NCBI RefSeq assembly: GCF_021390245.1
Contig: NZ_JAJUXH010000020.1
Location: 62,001 to 126,000, forward strand
DNA length: 64,000 nt
Source: Dyadobacter sp. CY323
Lineage (GTDB): Bacteria > Bacteroidota > Bacteroidia > Cytophagales > Spirosomataceae
Reading direction: 5' to 3'
The position numbers and the translations under genes were made by a program. Of this stretch, positions 51,268-61,016 are shown piece after piece. Each line of letters begins with the position of its first letter. Within the stretch, counting starts at the first letter, position 1. Below the pieces are notes generated by a model. It was not told where the DNA came from and did no database searches. It was given only the letters and a program-made list of their open reading frames with translations.

Positions 51268-53505
51268 ATGGAAAATTTAGCTCAGTCAGAAAATTCGGGA
51301 AGATTAATCATTGTGGCCTATCGCCTGCCATTTAAGCTGGTGATGGAAAACGATGAAGTGAAGTTGATCCAAAATTCGGGAGGATTGGTTTCGGCAGTCC
51401 TTTCATTGGTTAAAGATCAGGAAAGTGCCGCATTCAATCAGGCAGAGAAGATCCAGTGGGTTGGATTTTCGGAAAATACCGCGGAGGAACTGGAAGGTCA
51501 GTCGATGGCAAACGAATCGTTTCAGGCGCATCCGGTCTTTATTTCGGACGAAACCAATGAAAATTATTACGAAGGGTTTTGTAATAACCTGCTTTGGCCA
51601 TTATGCCATTACTTCCCGTCGCTCGCCCGGTTCGATGACGTTTATTTCGAAGCCTATCAGGAAGCGAATCAGCTCTTTTTTAATAAGTTAGATGAGATCA
51701 TTCAGCCCGGGGATGTGATCTGGGTACAGGATTACCAGTTAATGCTGCTGCCCGAGCTGATCCGTCAGAAATACCCCACGAATAAAATCGGATTCTTCTT
51801 TCATATCCCTTTTCCATCATTCGAACTGTTCCGTTTGTTGCCCGTACACTGGCGCAAAATGCTCGTCGATGGTTTGCTTGGGGCTGATGTTGTGGGTTTT
51901 CATACCAATGATTATGTAGAGTATTTCCTGAAAGCGGCCAGACTGGTTTCCGGGTATGGCAATAAGCTGCATTACATTAATATGAGTAACCGGATCGTAA
52001 AAGTCGATTCATTCCCGATCAGCATTGATTTCAATAAATTCAATGAGGCTTACGATGATCCCGAAGTAGCGGCTGCACGATATGAAGCGAGGCAATCGTT
52101 GAAAGAGAAAATCATTTTTTCCGTGGACCGGCTCGATTATTCGAAAGGTATCATTCATCGTTTGCGCGGATATCAGCGGTTTTTAGAACGGTACCCTGAG
52201 TGGCACGAGAAGGTTTCGTTTGTGATGGTCGTCGTGCCCTCGCGGGATACCATTGAACAATATCAGCAAATGAAGTCCGACATCGATCAGACTGTCGGGA
52301 AAATCAATGCAGATTTTGGGAATATATACTGGCAACCGATCATTTACCAATACCGGTCCATGGCATACACCGAAATGCTGGGAATGTATACAGCCAGCGA
52401 TGTGGCGCTGATTACTCCGGTGAGAGATGGAATGAACCTGGTGTGCAAAGAATACGTCGCAAGCCGGAAGGATAGCAAAGGTGTTTTGATCCTGAGCGAA
52501 ATGGCGGGGGCCGCAGCCGAACTCGGCGAGGCGCTGATCATCAATCCACTTGACAGACAAGACATTGCGGACTCGATCAAGACCGCATTCGAAATGCCTG
52601 AGGAAGAACAAACAAAACGTATGGAAGCCATGCGGGAACGGATACAGAGTTATGACGTTTTTGCTTGGACCAATGACTTTTTTACCCAGATGACAATGTT
52701 AGAATTAGAACATGAGCGGTTACGTCAAGTCTTTTTGACCACCAAAGGGATCGATGCGATCCGGCAGGCATATGAATCAGCAAGTAACAGAATCTTGTTT
52801 TTCGACTACGACGGAACACTCGCGCCAATCGTGCCCGATCCCGCGCAGGCCATTATTTCAGAAGATATTAAGAAGCTTTTGACAGAAATCGCGCGGCGCG
52901 ACACGGTGGTTATCGTGAGTGGACGCGATAAAGAATTTCTTGATAAACTGTTTGCAGATATGCCGGTGCACATGATCGCCGAGCATGGTGCTCTCATAAA
53001 AATGAAAGGTTCCGAGACTTGGCAACTTAATGAAAGTTATGAGGAAAACTGGAAAGACAGCATTCGTCCGATTATGGACTTGTATGAAAAACGCTGCCCG
53101 GGCGCATTTGTCGAGGAAAAAGAAACTGCACTGGCCTGGCATTACCGTACCGCCGACGACAAACAATATGCAACCAGGCGTGCGCAGGAATTACTATGGC
53201 AGCTTAAAAACTACATTCAGCCCGAATTGAATCTTCAGGTGATCGATGGTAGTAAAGTCGTGGAGGTTAAAAAAACCGCATTCAATAAGGGAACCTCTGC
53301 ACGTACGCTCGTAGAAAATGGCGAATTCGATTTCGTACTCGCTATCGGCGACGATACCACGGATGAAGATATGTTTGAAGCATTGCCGGATACTGCATTT
53401 ACCATCAAGATCGGCGACGATCTGTCCGCAGCTAAAAACCACATCCGGAGTCAGGAAGAAGTATTCCACTTTTTAAACTTCATGGTTTCCTCAATTGGCG
53501 AGTAA
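51268..53505 (+). CDS. otsBA: Fused trehalose-6-phosphate synthase/phosphatase
   Basis: 745 residues from ATG 51268; the frame is open further upstream to 51181, but the family starts at 'ENSGRLIIVAYRLPFKL'. GT20 synthase domain at about 1-480 ('DYQLMLLPELIRQKYP', 'FFFHIPFPSFELFRLLP', 'DRLDYSKGIIHRLRGY', 'GMNLVCKEYVA'), then a HAD-type phosphatase at about 500-740 with nucleophile in FFDYDGTLAPI and 'AIGDDTTDEDMFEAL'. It makes trehalose from UDP-glucose and glucose-6-phosphate in one protein, as in yeast Tps2-like and many Bacteroidota enzymes. Stress-protection role. Confidence 0.93.
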   Translation: MENLAQSENSGRLIIVAYRLPFKLVMENDEVKLIQNSGGLVSAVLSLVKDQESAAFNQAEKIQWVGFSENTAEELEGQSMANESFQAHPVFISDETNENYYEGFCNNLLWPLCHYFPSLARFDDVYFEAYQEANQLFFNKLDEIIQPGDVIWVQDYQLMLLPELIRQKYPTNKIGFFFHIPFPSFELFRLLPVHWRKMLVDGLLGADVVGFHTNDYVEYFLKAARLVSGYGNKLHYINMSNRIVKVDSFPISIDFNKFNEAYDDPEVAAARYEARQSLKEKIIFSVDRLDYSKGIIHRLRGYQRFLERYPEWHEKVSFVMVVVPSRDTIEQYQQMKSDIDQTVGKINADFGNIYWQPIIYQYRSMAYTEMLGMYTASDVALITPVRDGMNLVCKEYVASRKDSKGVLILSEMAGAAAELGEALIINPLDRQDIADSIKTAFEMPEEEQTKRMEAMRERIQSYDVFAWTNDFFTQMTMLELEHERLRQVFLTTKGIDAIRQAYESASNRILFFDYDGTLAPIVPDPAQAIISEDIKKLLTEIARRDTVVIVSGRDKEFLDKLFADMPVHMIAEHGALIKMKGSETWQLNESYEENWKDSIRPIMDLYEKRCPGAFVEEKETALAWHYRTADDKQYATRRAQELLWQLKNYIQPELNLQVIDGSKVVEVKKTAFNKGTSARTLVENGEFDFVLAIGDDTTDEDMFEALPDTAFTIKIGDDLSAAKNHIRSQEEVFHFLNFMVSSIGE

Positions 53506-53516
53506 CGCACTGCGAA

Positions 53517-53768
53517 TCAGCTGATGGCCATATTCCCGCTTTCATCCAGATTTTCCAGTTTGACGAAATGACATACATAGCCCGCTGAGCGTAACACCGC
53601 CTGAATGCGGTTGAAATCGGATAGTTCAGAGGTTAATGTGAGAAGAAAGTCCTGAAAATCGTAAGCCCAGTGTTTTACATTCAATTGTTTGAGGCAGTCG
53701 TGCAATCGTTGAAACGACTTGTTGTTCTTGATTCGGGTTCTGAATGAAATTTTATATTTTTTTGACAT
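53517..53768 (-). CDS. Small conserved-type protein of unknown function (83 aa)
   Basis: Start ATG 53768 (MSKKYKISFRTRIKNN) is preferred over 53834. Compact alpha/beta protein with alternating strand/helix pattern and no signal; it resembles short ACT-like or DUF proteins but is not recognised. Convergent with the trehalose gene (11 nt apart). Confidence 0.5.
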   Translation of the reverse strand: MSKKYKISFRTRIKNNKSFQRLHDCLKQLNVKHWAYDFQDFLLTLTSELSDFNRIQAVLRSAGYVCHFVKLENLDESGNMAIS

Positions 53769-53890
53769 TTGTTCGTTGGGAAAATGGGTGATTTTAGCAA
53801 TTATGCTCCTGGTTATTGTTGATGAAGTGCACATAACAAAAGTCCTATTTATTTATAATAATTCCAAATAAGCAGATGTTAATATTCCTT

Positions 53891-53934
53891 AAATAAAAAA
53901 AGCTTTGCTACCTGTATGCAAGGTGCAAAGCTTT
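53891..53934 (-). terminator. Terminator of the D-amino-acid operon
   Basis: AAAGCTTTGC (53899-53908) pairs with GCAAAGCTTT (53925-53934), extended by ACCT/AGGT with one bulged T. On the minus strand seven T follow. It ends the leftward operon of the dipeptidase. Confidence 0.75.
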
Positions 53935-53978
53935 CTTCAAACTCAGTTTATTATAATATTAAGAAAATATTAGATTTT

Positions 53979-55049
53979 TCATTTCCAGTTCTTTTGCAGG
54001 AAATCTACCCAGTTATTCCACATGATCTTTTCGATATCTGCCTCAGAATAACCACGATCCGCTAAAAGTGACGTGATCGTCTGTAAATCGGCGATCGAAT
54101 CCAGGTCGCCGGGGGATTGTTCTTTGCCATAAGCTCCGTCCAGGTCAGAACCAATTCCCACATGATTTGCATTTCCAGCGATCTGACAGATGTGATCAAT
54201 GTGCTGAACAATGTGCGATATTTTCAGCCCTGTTTCCTCAGGTGTGGTTTTCCCGCGTTCCCAGCCCGGGATCATCATCCAGGCATCGAAAGCCATGCCG
54301 ATCACCGCACCCCGTTCGAGTAACGCTTTGATCATTTCATCCGAAAACTGTCGATTATGGGGGGTAATGGCGCGTACCAGATTGTGGCTCGCCCAAACCG
54401 GCCCCTTGAAAATAGCCAGCGCTTCCCAAAATGCGGTGTCGCACAAATGCGTTGCGTCGAGGATCATGTTGAGTTTGTCCATTTCCACAAGCAGGTCTTT
54501 CCCTTTTTGAGCTAATGGAGCGTCAGAATCGGTTCCGTAGGCATACACTCCGGGGCCATAATGGGCGGGCCCGATTGCGCGCAGGCCGTAACCGTAAGCG
54601 ATTTCAAGATTTTTTAGGCTGATAAAAGAATCGGCACCTTCCAGGCTCAGAATATATCCGATAGGCAGATTTTCGGTTGACTCAGCTTCCTGCCAGCGTT
54701 TCAAATGTGCATTCAGACCATCCGAGGTAGTGATCTGAACCATTTCGCCGGCTTCTTCCATGGCCTTGTACCAGGCTACCTGCGCCTGCGTCTGAGCCCA
54801 GGCCTGCGCCTGCGAATTCCAGCCGGGTATTTTGCTATCGGGTTTTACAAAACGCGCGATTTGCGTAGCGACACACATACCGATATTTCCTTTGCGCATT
54901 TCAGGAAAACTAACCACGCCTTTGCCGCGGTCGGGCTTATCGGTCAGATTTTTCTCGCGGTCGCGGATGGCATAAAGATCTTGAGTCAAATCCCGGTTCC
55001 ATTCCACGGCATTCATGGAAAGGTCGAGATGGGCATCAAATAGGAACAT
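53979..55049 (-). CDS. Membrane dipeptidase (M19 family)
   Basis: 356 residues. Zinc-site motif His7-x-Asp9 in FDAHLDL, Glu in SLEGADSF, His in DATHLCD and His in VWASHN, then 'VGIGSDLDGAYG'. M19 enzymes cleave dipeptides, including those with a C-terminal D-residue. No signal, so cytoplasmic. Last gene of a four-gene leftward operon with a D-amino-acid lyase-type enzyme, RidA and a GntP-type permease, which points to use of D-amino-acid-containing peptides. Confidence 0.88.
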   Translation of the reverse strand: MFLFDAHLDLSMNAVEWNRDLTQDLYAIRDREKNLTDKPDRGKGVVSFPEMRKGNIGMCVATQIARFVKPDSKIPGWNSQAQAWAQTQAQVAWYKAMEEAGEMVQITTSDGLNAHLKRWQEAESTENLPIGYILSLEGADSFISLKNLEIAYGYGLRAIGPAHYGPGVYAYGTDSDAPLAQKGKDLLVEMDKLNMILDATHLCDTAFWEALAIFKGPVWASHNLVRAITPHNRQFSDEMIKALLERGAVIGMAFDAWMMIPGWERGKTTPEETGLKISHIVQHIDHICQIAGNANHVGIGSDLDGAYGKEQSPGDLDSIADLQTITSLLADRGYSEADIEKIMWNNWVDFLQKNWK

Positions 55050-55070
55050 ATGATTAAGGTTTAGAATTGG

Positions 55071-56183
55071 TCAGATTGTAATTCTGCGGCTGCGGGCGGT
55101 TATTTTCCATTCGTCGGTCACCTCTCCGTTTTCTACGATAGTCGCGAAATCGTGGAGTGCTACCGTCGGGCAAACATGGTATGGAACTGCATATAGAGCA
55201 TCTCCGATCTGCATGGAATCCCAGGTCTCGGTACCCACCTGCAGGACACCATGTTCCTCGCTTTGACCTATCACAGTATAATTGGTAAGGTTTAATAATT
55301 TCAAACGGTTTTCGATCGGATTTTCAGCTGATATCGCTTTATGTCCCAGATCTATGGTGACAATGCCAGGTACCGGCTTCGAAACCACGCGTGTCAGGAT
55401 CACAGCGGCATGTTCAAAAGGTTGCCCGTCAAACCGGTCACCATATCCCCAATCCCAAAGTACATTGGTACCCGGACTCAGAAATACATTGGGCCGTAAT
55501 GCATGAACGGTAAATGAAGGTGACCCGCCGGCGATGATCATCGGCTCGTTTCCCGAGTCATTTTTGATGTGATTTAAAAGTGGTAACAATTTATTAAATG
55601 CTTCATCGGCAGTGATTTTGCGCTCGGTGAATTCCGGGTTCCGGATGTGGCCGTCGTATGCGTGCACACCCACAAAGTCAAGATGGGAAAGCGAAGATAT
55701 GTAACTGTATAATGAAAGCAACCGCTCATCGGTCGCGTGGCCGGAACGGTTCATTCCCGTATTCACATCAATAAAAATTCCGGAGATTAACCCATTATCA
55801 AGCGAAGCCGCATTAAGCTGATCCGCGGACGCTTCGTTATCGACCAGCGATAAAAAGTTGACGTAAGGATAAGCCTGCCTTAATTTAAAAAGTCTTGAAA
55901 TGTTGGGACCTACCATTTGGTACGCCAGCAAAATCCATTTAGCGCCACAACCGGCAAGCATCTCAGCTTCGGCGATGGTCGCGCATTTAAACTTACCAAT
56001 GCCTTTTTCAAGCTGGATTTTTACGATTTCGGGGCATTTGTGCGTTTTGACGTGTGGTATCAATCGATCCGCATCACCGGCAAGATTAATCATGCCTCGA
56101 ATATTCGCCTCGATGCGATCTTTATAAAAAAGCAGGGACGGAGAGATTATCGCATCGGGATTGTTGAGCTTGAACCAAGGCAT
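55071..56183 (-). CDS. D-threonine aldolase/D-serine dehydratase-like PLP enzyme
   Basis: 370 residues. Alanine-racemase-like N-terminal barrel with the PLP Lys46 in PHVKTHKC, followed by 'IGKFKCATIAEAEMLAGCGAKWILLAYQMVG' and the C-terminal beta domain ('DHAVLQVG'-like metal-site segment, here SEEHGVLQVG). Family acts on D-threonine or D-serine with PLP and a divalent metal. A (GAAT)9 tract lies in its leader (56197-56234). Co-transcribed with the RidA and dipeptidase genes. Confidence 0.85.
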   Translation of the reverse strand: MPWFKLNNPDAIISPSLLFYKDRIEANIRGMINLAGDADRLIPHVKTHKCPEIVKIQLEKGIGKFKCATIAEAEMLAGCGAKWILLAYQMVGPNISRLFKLRQAYPYVNFLSLVDNEASADQLNAASLDNGLISGIFIDVNTGMNRSGHATDERLLSLYSYISSLSHLDFVGVHAYDGHIRNPEFTERKITADEAFNKLLPLLNHIKNDSGNEPMIIAGGSPSFTVHALRPNVFLSPGTNVLWDWGYGDRFDGQPFEHAAVILTRVVSKPVPGIVTIDLGHKAISAENPIENRLKLLNLTNYTVIGQSEEHGVLQVGTETWDSMQIGDALYAVPYHVCPTVALHDFATIVENGEVTDEWKITARSRRITI

Positions 56184-56196
56184 TATTGTAATGATA

Positions 56197-56234
56197 GAAT
56201 GAATGAATGAATGAATGAATGAATGAATGAATGA
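56197..56234. repeat. (GAAT)9 tetranucleotide microsatellite
   Basis: Nine complete GAAT units (56197-56232) followed by a partial one. It fills most of the 51-nt gap between the RidA stop and the start of the D-threonine-aldolase-like gene, in the leader of the latter. Length change would alter the distance to the ribosome-binding region. Confidence 0.9.
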
Positions 56235-56711
56235 TTACTTCTCCTCGAGCTCGAACATTACTTCAATCTCAACGGGAATGTTGCCAGGCAAGGTACCCAT
56301 GCCGACGGCACTACGTACGCCGATCCCGTTTTCCTCACCCCACACTTTTGCGAACAGTTCACTGCATCCGTTTATAACATATGGATGTTCTTCAAATTCA
56401 ACGGTGCCGTTCACCATACCCAAAACTTTAATAACTCTTTTGATGCGGTCGAGGCTGCCGAGATTTTCTTTTAATGTAGAAAGGATCGTTAACCCAACCT
56501 GCTGCGCCGCAGACTTTCCCTGATCCCGATCCAGGTCTTTTCCGACACGGCCTTTAATGAGGGTACTGTCGTCCTGAACGGGCCCGTGGCCTGACACGTA
56601 AACCCAGCGCTTGTCTACAATAAGAAGTGGCTTATATACGCCCATAGGTTTAGGCGCGGGAGGTAATGAAAGTCCTAGTTTAGCGAAATTTGATTCAGGC
56701 GTATTTTCCAT
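56235..56711 (-). CDS. RidA-family imine/enamine deaminase
   Basis: 158 residues, a slightly long RidA (YjgF) relative of the type seen with amino-acid catabolic operons: 'VYVSGHGPVQDDSTLIKGRVGKDLDRDQGKSAAQQVGLTILSTLK', then 'GMVNGTVEFEEHPYVINGCSELFAKVWGEENGIGVRSAVGMGTLPGNIPVEIEVMFEL'. RidA removes reactive 2-aminoacrylate-type intermediates formed by PLP serine/threonine dehydratases, which fits the next gene. 51 nt upstream of it. Confidence 0.88.
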   Translation of the reverse strand: MENTPESNFAKLGLSLPPAPKPMGVYKPLLIVDKRWVYVSGHGPVQDDSTLIKGRVGKDLDRDQGKSAAQQVGLTILSTLKENLGSLDRIKRVIKVLGMVNGTVEFEEHPYVINGCSELFAKVWGEENGIGVRSAVGMGTLPGNIPVEIEVMFELEEK

Positions 56712-56785
56712 AAGAGTAGAAATAGATAGTTCCAGGCGACACGGTTGAGAGTCGTCGGAAAGTTGAAAATGTGGTTTTAAAGTAA

Positions 56786-58090
56786 TTAGACGAACAAATT
56801 TAAGATTAAAACCCCCACTAATCCCATAATGGAGACAATTGTTTCCATCACCGACCAGGTAAGCAGGGTGTCTTTAATACTCAGGTTGAAGTACTCTTTG
56901 AAAAGCCAGAAGCCACCGTCGTTTAAATGCGAAAACATCAAACTGCCTGATCCAATGGAGAGTACCAGCAGTTCCGGCGGGACAGTTGAATTGACCAGTA
57001 ATGGAGAAAGTATACCCACGGTCGTTAGGCCTGCAACGGTTGCAGAGCCTACACAAACACGGATAATGGCTGCAATACACCAGCTCAGAAGTAGCGGCGA
57101 CACATCGATCCCTTTCAGACTTTCGGCAATGAATGTACTAACGCCGCTGGCGGTCATGATTTCTTTGAAAACGCCCGCGCCCGCAATGATCAGTAAAATC
57201 ACGGAAACGCCTTTGAACGCCTCTTCCATTGATTTACTGATCTTTTTCATATCCATTCCACGCATAATTCCAAGTGTGTACGCTGCGAAAAGGACGGAAA
57301 CGAGCATGCCGAAATAAGGTTCAGCGAGCAGTCCGATGATCTTGTTAGCGGGATAAACACGTTTGACACCCGACATAGTTGTAAGCAGGAAAACAGGTAA
57401 CAATGCAGTGATCACGCTAATGCCGAGGCCCGGAAGCTCCGAGGTTGGTCGGGGTTTTACGTTGAAGAGATCTTCGTCTGGTTTGGGTTGAAAACGTTTG
57501 AGTGTACTACCGAAAATCGGTCCGGCAACGGCAATGGCGGGGATGGAGACGATGATCCCGTAGAATAAGGTTTTACCTAAATCCGCCTGAAGCTGGCTCG
57601 CAATGGCGGCAGGCGAGGGGTGGGGAGGTAAATAACCGTGTGCTACCGAGAGCGCCGACAACATCGGCACTCCGATATATAGTAACGGAAGCCGGGCAGT
57701 GGCGCTGATCATGAAAATCAAGGGAATTACAATTACAAAACCGGCATTATAGAAAAGAGGGATACCGATCACAAACCCCGCCAGCGCCATTCCCCATTGA
57801 ATGTAACGTTTGCCAAACAGCCCGATCAATGCATCCGTGATTCTTTGAGCGGCGCCGCTGTCGGCCACCATCTTCCCCAGCATGGCACCGAATCCTACAA
57901 TCAATACCAGATCTCCCAGTGTACCTCCAACCCCTTTTTGGATCGCTTTACTTACCGTTTCAACGTCGAGACCACTGGCGAGGCCGAGGCCGATCGAGAC
58001 TAATAAAAAAGAAATAAAAGTGTCAATTTTCAGCCAGGCAATCAGAATAACAAGCGTTAAAATGGCTATAAAGGTGAGTAATAAGGGCAT
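56786..58090 (-). CDS. GntP-family permease (gluconate or D-serine type)
   Basis: 434 residues from ATG 58090 (MPLLLTFIAILTLVIL); the longer frame starts at a non-family extension. About 12-14 membrane segments with the family motif 'GFGAMLGKMVADSGAAQRI' and 'LSVAHGYLPPHPSPAA'. The GntP family includes gluconate transporters and the D-serine carrier DsdX; the D-amino-acid enzymes in the same operon favour a DsdX-like role here, but sequence alone cannot decide. First gene of the operon. Confidence 0.85.
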   Translation of the reverse strand: MPLLLTFIAILTLVILIAWLKIDTFISFLLVSIGLGLASGLDVETVSKAIQKGVGGTLGDLVLIVGFGAMLGKMVADSGAAQRITDALIGLFGKRYIQWGMALAGFVIGIPLFYNAGFVIVIPLIFMISATARLPLLYIGVPMLSALSVAHGYLPPHPSPAAIASQLQADLGKTLFYGIIVSIPAIAVAGPIFGSTLKRFQPKPDEDLFNVKPRPTSELPGLGISVITALLPVFLLTTMSGVKRVYPANKIIGLLAEPYFGMLVSVLFAAYTLGIMRGMDMKKISKSMEEAFKGVSVILLIIAGAGVFKEIMTASGVSTFIAESLKGIDVSPLLLSWCIAAIIRVCVGSATVAGLTTVGILSPLLVNSTVPPELLVLSIGSGSLMFSHLNDGGFWLFKEYFNLSIKDTLLTWSVMETIVSIMGLVGVLILNLFV

Positions 58091-58314
58091 AACGGGTTGA
58101 TAGGAAAATGTGCTTTTACTAATAAGCAGGAAGAAAGGGAATTTTAATGACAGAAGCGAACGAACTTGCGAAATAGCCTCCAAGATTGTTTGTTTGAATG
58201 CCTTAAAATCGCGAAATTTGGCTTTTTGCTAAAATCAGTTTTGTATTAATTTTTTGGGTAGTTGAACATTATTAATCTGCTATCTTAACATTTTCGATTC
58301 TTTTCTAATACTTT

Positions 58315-60942
58315 ATGGCAGAATCTTCAGGAGAAAACATCATCCCGATTAACATTGAGGATGAAATGCGTGGAGCATACATCGACTACTCGATGTCCGT
58401 AATTATATCCCGAGCTTTGCCCGATGTTCGTGATGGTTTGAAGCCTGTACACAGACGTGTACTTTATGGAATGTCCGATCTGGGCGTCAATTACAACCGG
58501 TCACACAAGAAGTCAGCACGTATAGTAGGGGAGGTTTTAGGTAAGTATCACCCGCATGGTGATTCATCAGTTTACAATACCATGGTGCGTATGGCCCAGC
58601 CATGGTCATTGCGTTATCCGCTCGTCGACGGACAAGGTAATTTCGGATCGGTTGACGGGGACAATCCGGCGGCGATGCGTTACACGGAGGCAAGGCTTAA
58701 AAGACTAGCCGACGAATTGCTGAATGATCTCGGAAAAGACACCGTTGATTTTCAGCCGAATTTTGATGATTCTTTAAGTGAACCCACCGTTCTTCCCGCC
58801 AAGTTTCCCAACCTGCTGGTAAATGGTTCTTCGGGTATCGCAGTAGGTATGGCGACCAACATGGCGCCGCATAACCTTTCCGAAGTTGTTAACGGGGTAC
58901 TGGCCTATATTGACAATAACGAGATCACCATTCCTGAATTAATGGAGCATGTAAAAGCTCCTGATTTCCCGACAGGCGGGATCATATATGGGTATCAGGG
59001 CGTTCGTTCTGCAATGGAAACGGGTCGTGGTAGCATTATCATGCGTTCGAAAGCTTCGTTTGAAGTATCCAAAACGGGCCGCGAGCAAATTATCATCACA
59101 GAAATTCCTTATATGACCAATAAGGCTGCGATGATTGAACGGATTGCAGCTTTGATTAACGATAAAAAGCTCGATGGCATTTCGGATATCAGGGACGAGT
59201 CGGATAGGGATGGTATGCGCATTGTTTTTGATCTGAAAAAAGATGCGATACCTAATATTGTACTGAACCATTTGTTCAAATACACACCATTACAAAGTTC
59301 ATTTGGTGTAAATAACGTTGCGCTGGTAAAAGGTCGTCCGGTTACATTAAACCTGAAAGATCTGATCAGGCATTATGTCGATCACCGGATCGTAGTCATT
59401 ACCCGCCGCACCGAATACGAATTGCGTGAAGCTGAGAAGCGGGCGCATATTTTACAAGGTTTGCTGATCGCGCTCGACAATCTGGATGCCGTCATTACCC
59501 TGATCCGCAATGCACGCGATCCGGAAGTTGCGAAAAATGGCTTGATGGAGTCGTTCGAGTTGAGCGAAATTCAGGCAAAAGCGATTCTTGAATTGCGTTT
59601 GCAACGGTTGACAGGTCTCGAAAGGGATAAGATCGTGAAGGAGTACGAAGAGATCATGATTTTGATCACGGACTTGAAAGACATTCTCGCAAACGAATAC
59701 CGCAAATTCGATATCATTAAGACGGAGCTTGGCGAGATCAAAGATCGTTATGGTGACGAGCGCAGAACCAAGATCGAATTCGCGGCAGAAGAGTTCAGCG
59801 ACGAAGACATGATCCCGGATGACGAAATGCTCATTACCATTTCGCACGAAGGCTATATCAAACGGACGCCACTGGCGGAATACCGTACGCAAACCAGGGG
59901 AGGCGTAGGTTCACGTGGCGTAAAAACCAAGGATACCGATTTTACCGAGCATTTGTTTTCTGCGACGATGCTCAATTACCTGCTTATCTTTACTGAATTC
60001 GGTAAGTTGTTCTGGATGAAGGTGTACGAAGTGCCCGAGGGAAGCAAAACTTCGAAAGGTCGCCCGATCCAGAATCTCATCAGTCTTGAGAGTTCAGATT
60101 CCATTCGTTCAGTGATCAACGTTAGGACTTTGACGAATGAGGATTATATCAACAATAATTACCTCATTATGTGTACCCAGCAGGGCACAATTAAGAAAAC
60201 CCTGCTCGAAGCATATTCCCGTCCGCGGACAAATGGTATCATCGCAATCTCCATTAATGAAGGCGACAGGCTGTTGAATGTAGCTCTGACCAATGGCGAC
60301 AACGATATCGTGATCGCGTCGAGTGCGGGACGTGCGGTTCGCTTCAACGAAAAAGGGGTTCGCCCGATGGGACGTACCGCTGCCGGTGTCCGCGGGATCA
60401 ACCTGAATGAGCCCGGTAACAAAGTGATTGGAATGGTGTGTATTAACCGTGAAGATGCGCAATTGCTGGTTGTCTCTGAAAATGGTTTTGGAAAACGTTC
60501 AGCAATAGATAGTTACCGAATCACAAAACGAGGAGGAAAAGGTGTTTCCACCATGAATGCGACCGATAAAGTTGGAAAACTGGTAGCCATTCGTGAAGTG
60601 ACAGAGCAGGATGATCTCATGATTATAACCAGAAATGGTATTGCGATCAGAATGAGCGTGCTCGATATTCGTCTGGCCGGACGTAACACTCAAGGTGTGA
60701 AGCTGATCAGACTGAACAATTCGGATGAGATCACTTCGGTTACAAGAATTCTGAAAGATCCCGATGAAAAAGCGGAGGAACTGGATGAAGAAGGCAACCC
60801 AATTGTCAGGACAGTTGCACCGGTAGAAGGTGGCGCGGACGAGGAATTGCTGGTATCCGACGAGCTCGACGAGGAGGATGATGAAGTGCTTGAAGACGAC
60901 GAGGAAGATGAAAATGATCCTTCTGACGATCCAGAGGCATGA
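58315..60942 (+). CDS. gyrA: DNA gyrase subunit A
   Basis: 875 residues. Breakage-reunion domain with active-site Tyr123 in AAMRYTEARL and the resistance-determining segment 'HGDSSVYNTMVRMAQ' (81-95); coiled tail; C-terminal DNA-wrapping domain with a GyrA-box-like TQTRGGVGSRG (near 522-532). Ends in a very acidic tail (about 815-875). Position 88, equivalent to E. coli Asp87, is Asn. Monocistronic, divergent from the permease operon. Confidence 0.98.
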   Translation: MAESSGENIIPINIEDEMRGAYIDYSMSVIISRALPDVRDGLKPVHRRVLYGMSDLGVNYNRSHKKSARIVGEVLGKYHPHGDSSVYNTMVRMAQPWSLRYPLVDGQGNFGSVDGDNPAAMRYTEARLKRLADELLNDLGKDTVDFQPNFDDSLSEPTVLPAKFPNLLVNGSSGIAVGMATNMAPHNLSEVVNGVLAYIDNNEITIPELMEHVKAPDFPTGGIIYGYQGVRSAMETGRGSIIMRSKASFEVSKTGREQIIITEIPYMTNKAAMIERIAALINDKKLDGISDIRDESDRDGMRIVFDLKKDAIPNIVLNHLFKYTPLQSSFGVNNVALVKGRPVTLNLKDLIRHYVDHRIVVITRRTEYELREAEKRAHILQGLLIALDNLDAVITLIRNARDPEVAKNGLMESFELSEIQAKAILELRLQRLTGLERDKIVKEYEEIMILITDLKDILANEYRKFDIIKTELGEIKDRYGDERRTKIEFAAEEFSDEDMIPDDEMLITISHEGYIKRTPLAEYRTQTRGGVGSRGVKTKDTDFTEHLFSATMLNYLLIFTEFGKLFWMKVYEVPEGSKTSKGRPIQNLISLESSDSIRSVINVRTLTNEDYINNNYLIMCTQQGTIKKTLLEAYSRPRTNGIIAISINEGDRLLNVALTNGDNDIVIASSAGRAVRFNEKGVRPMGRTAAGVRGINLNEPGNKVIGMVCINREDAQLLVVSENGFGKRSAIDSYRITKRGGKGVSTMNATDKVGKLVAIREVTEQDDLMIITRNGIAIRMSVLDIRLAGRNTQGVKLIRLNNSDEITSVTRILKDPDEKAEELDEEGNPIVRTVAPVEGGADEELLVSDELDEEDDEVLEDDEEDENDPSDDPEA

Positions 60943-61016
60943 TTTTTGTAAAATTTTATATTAATTGATTTATATTTATCGGTCGAACAACCAATCACAA
61001 CCAAAGTTAACTTTTT

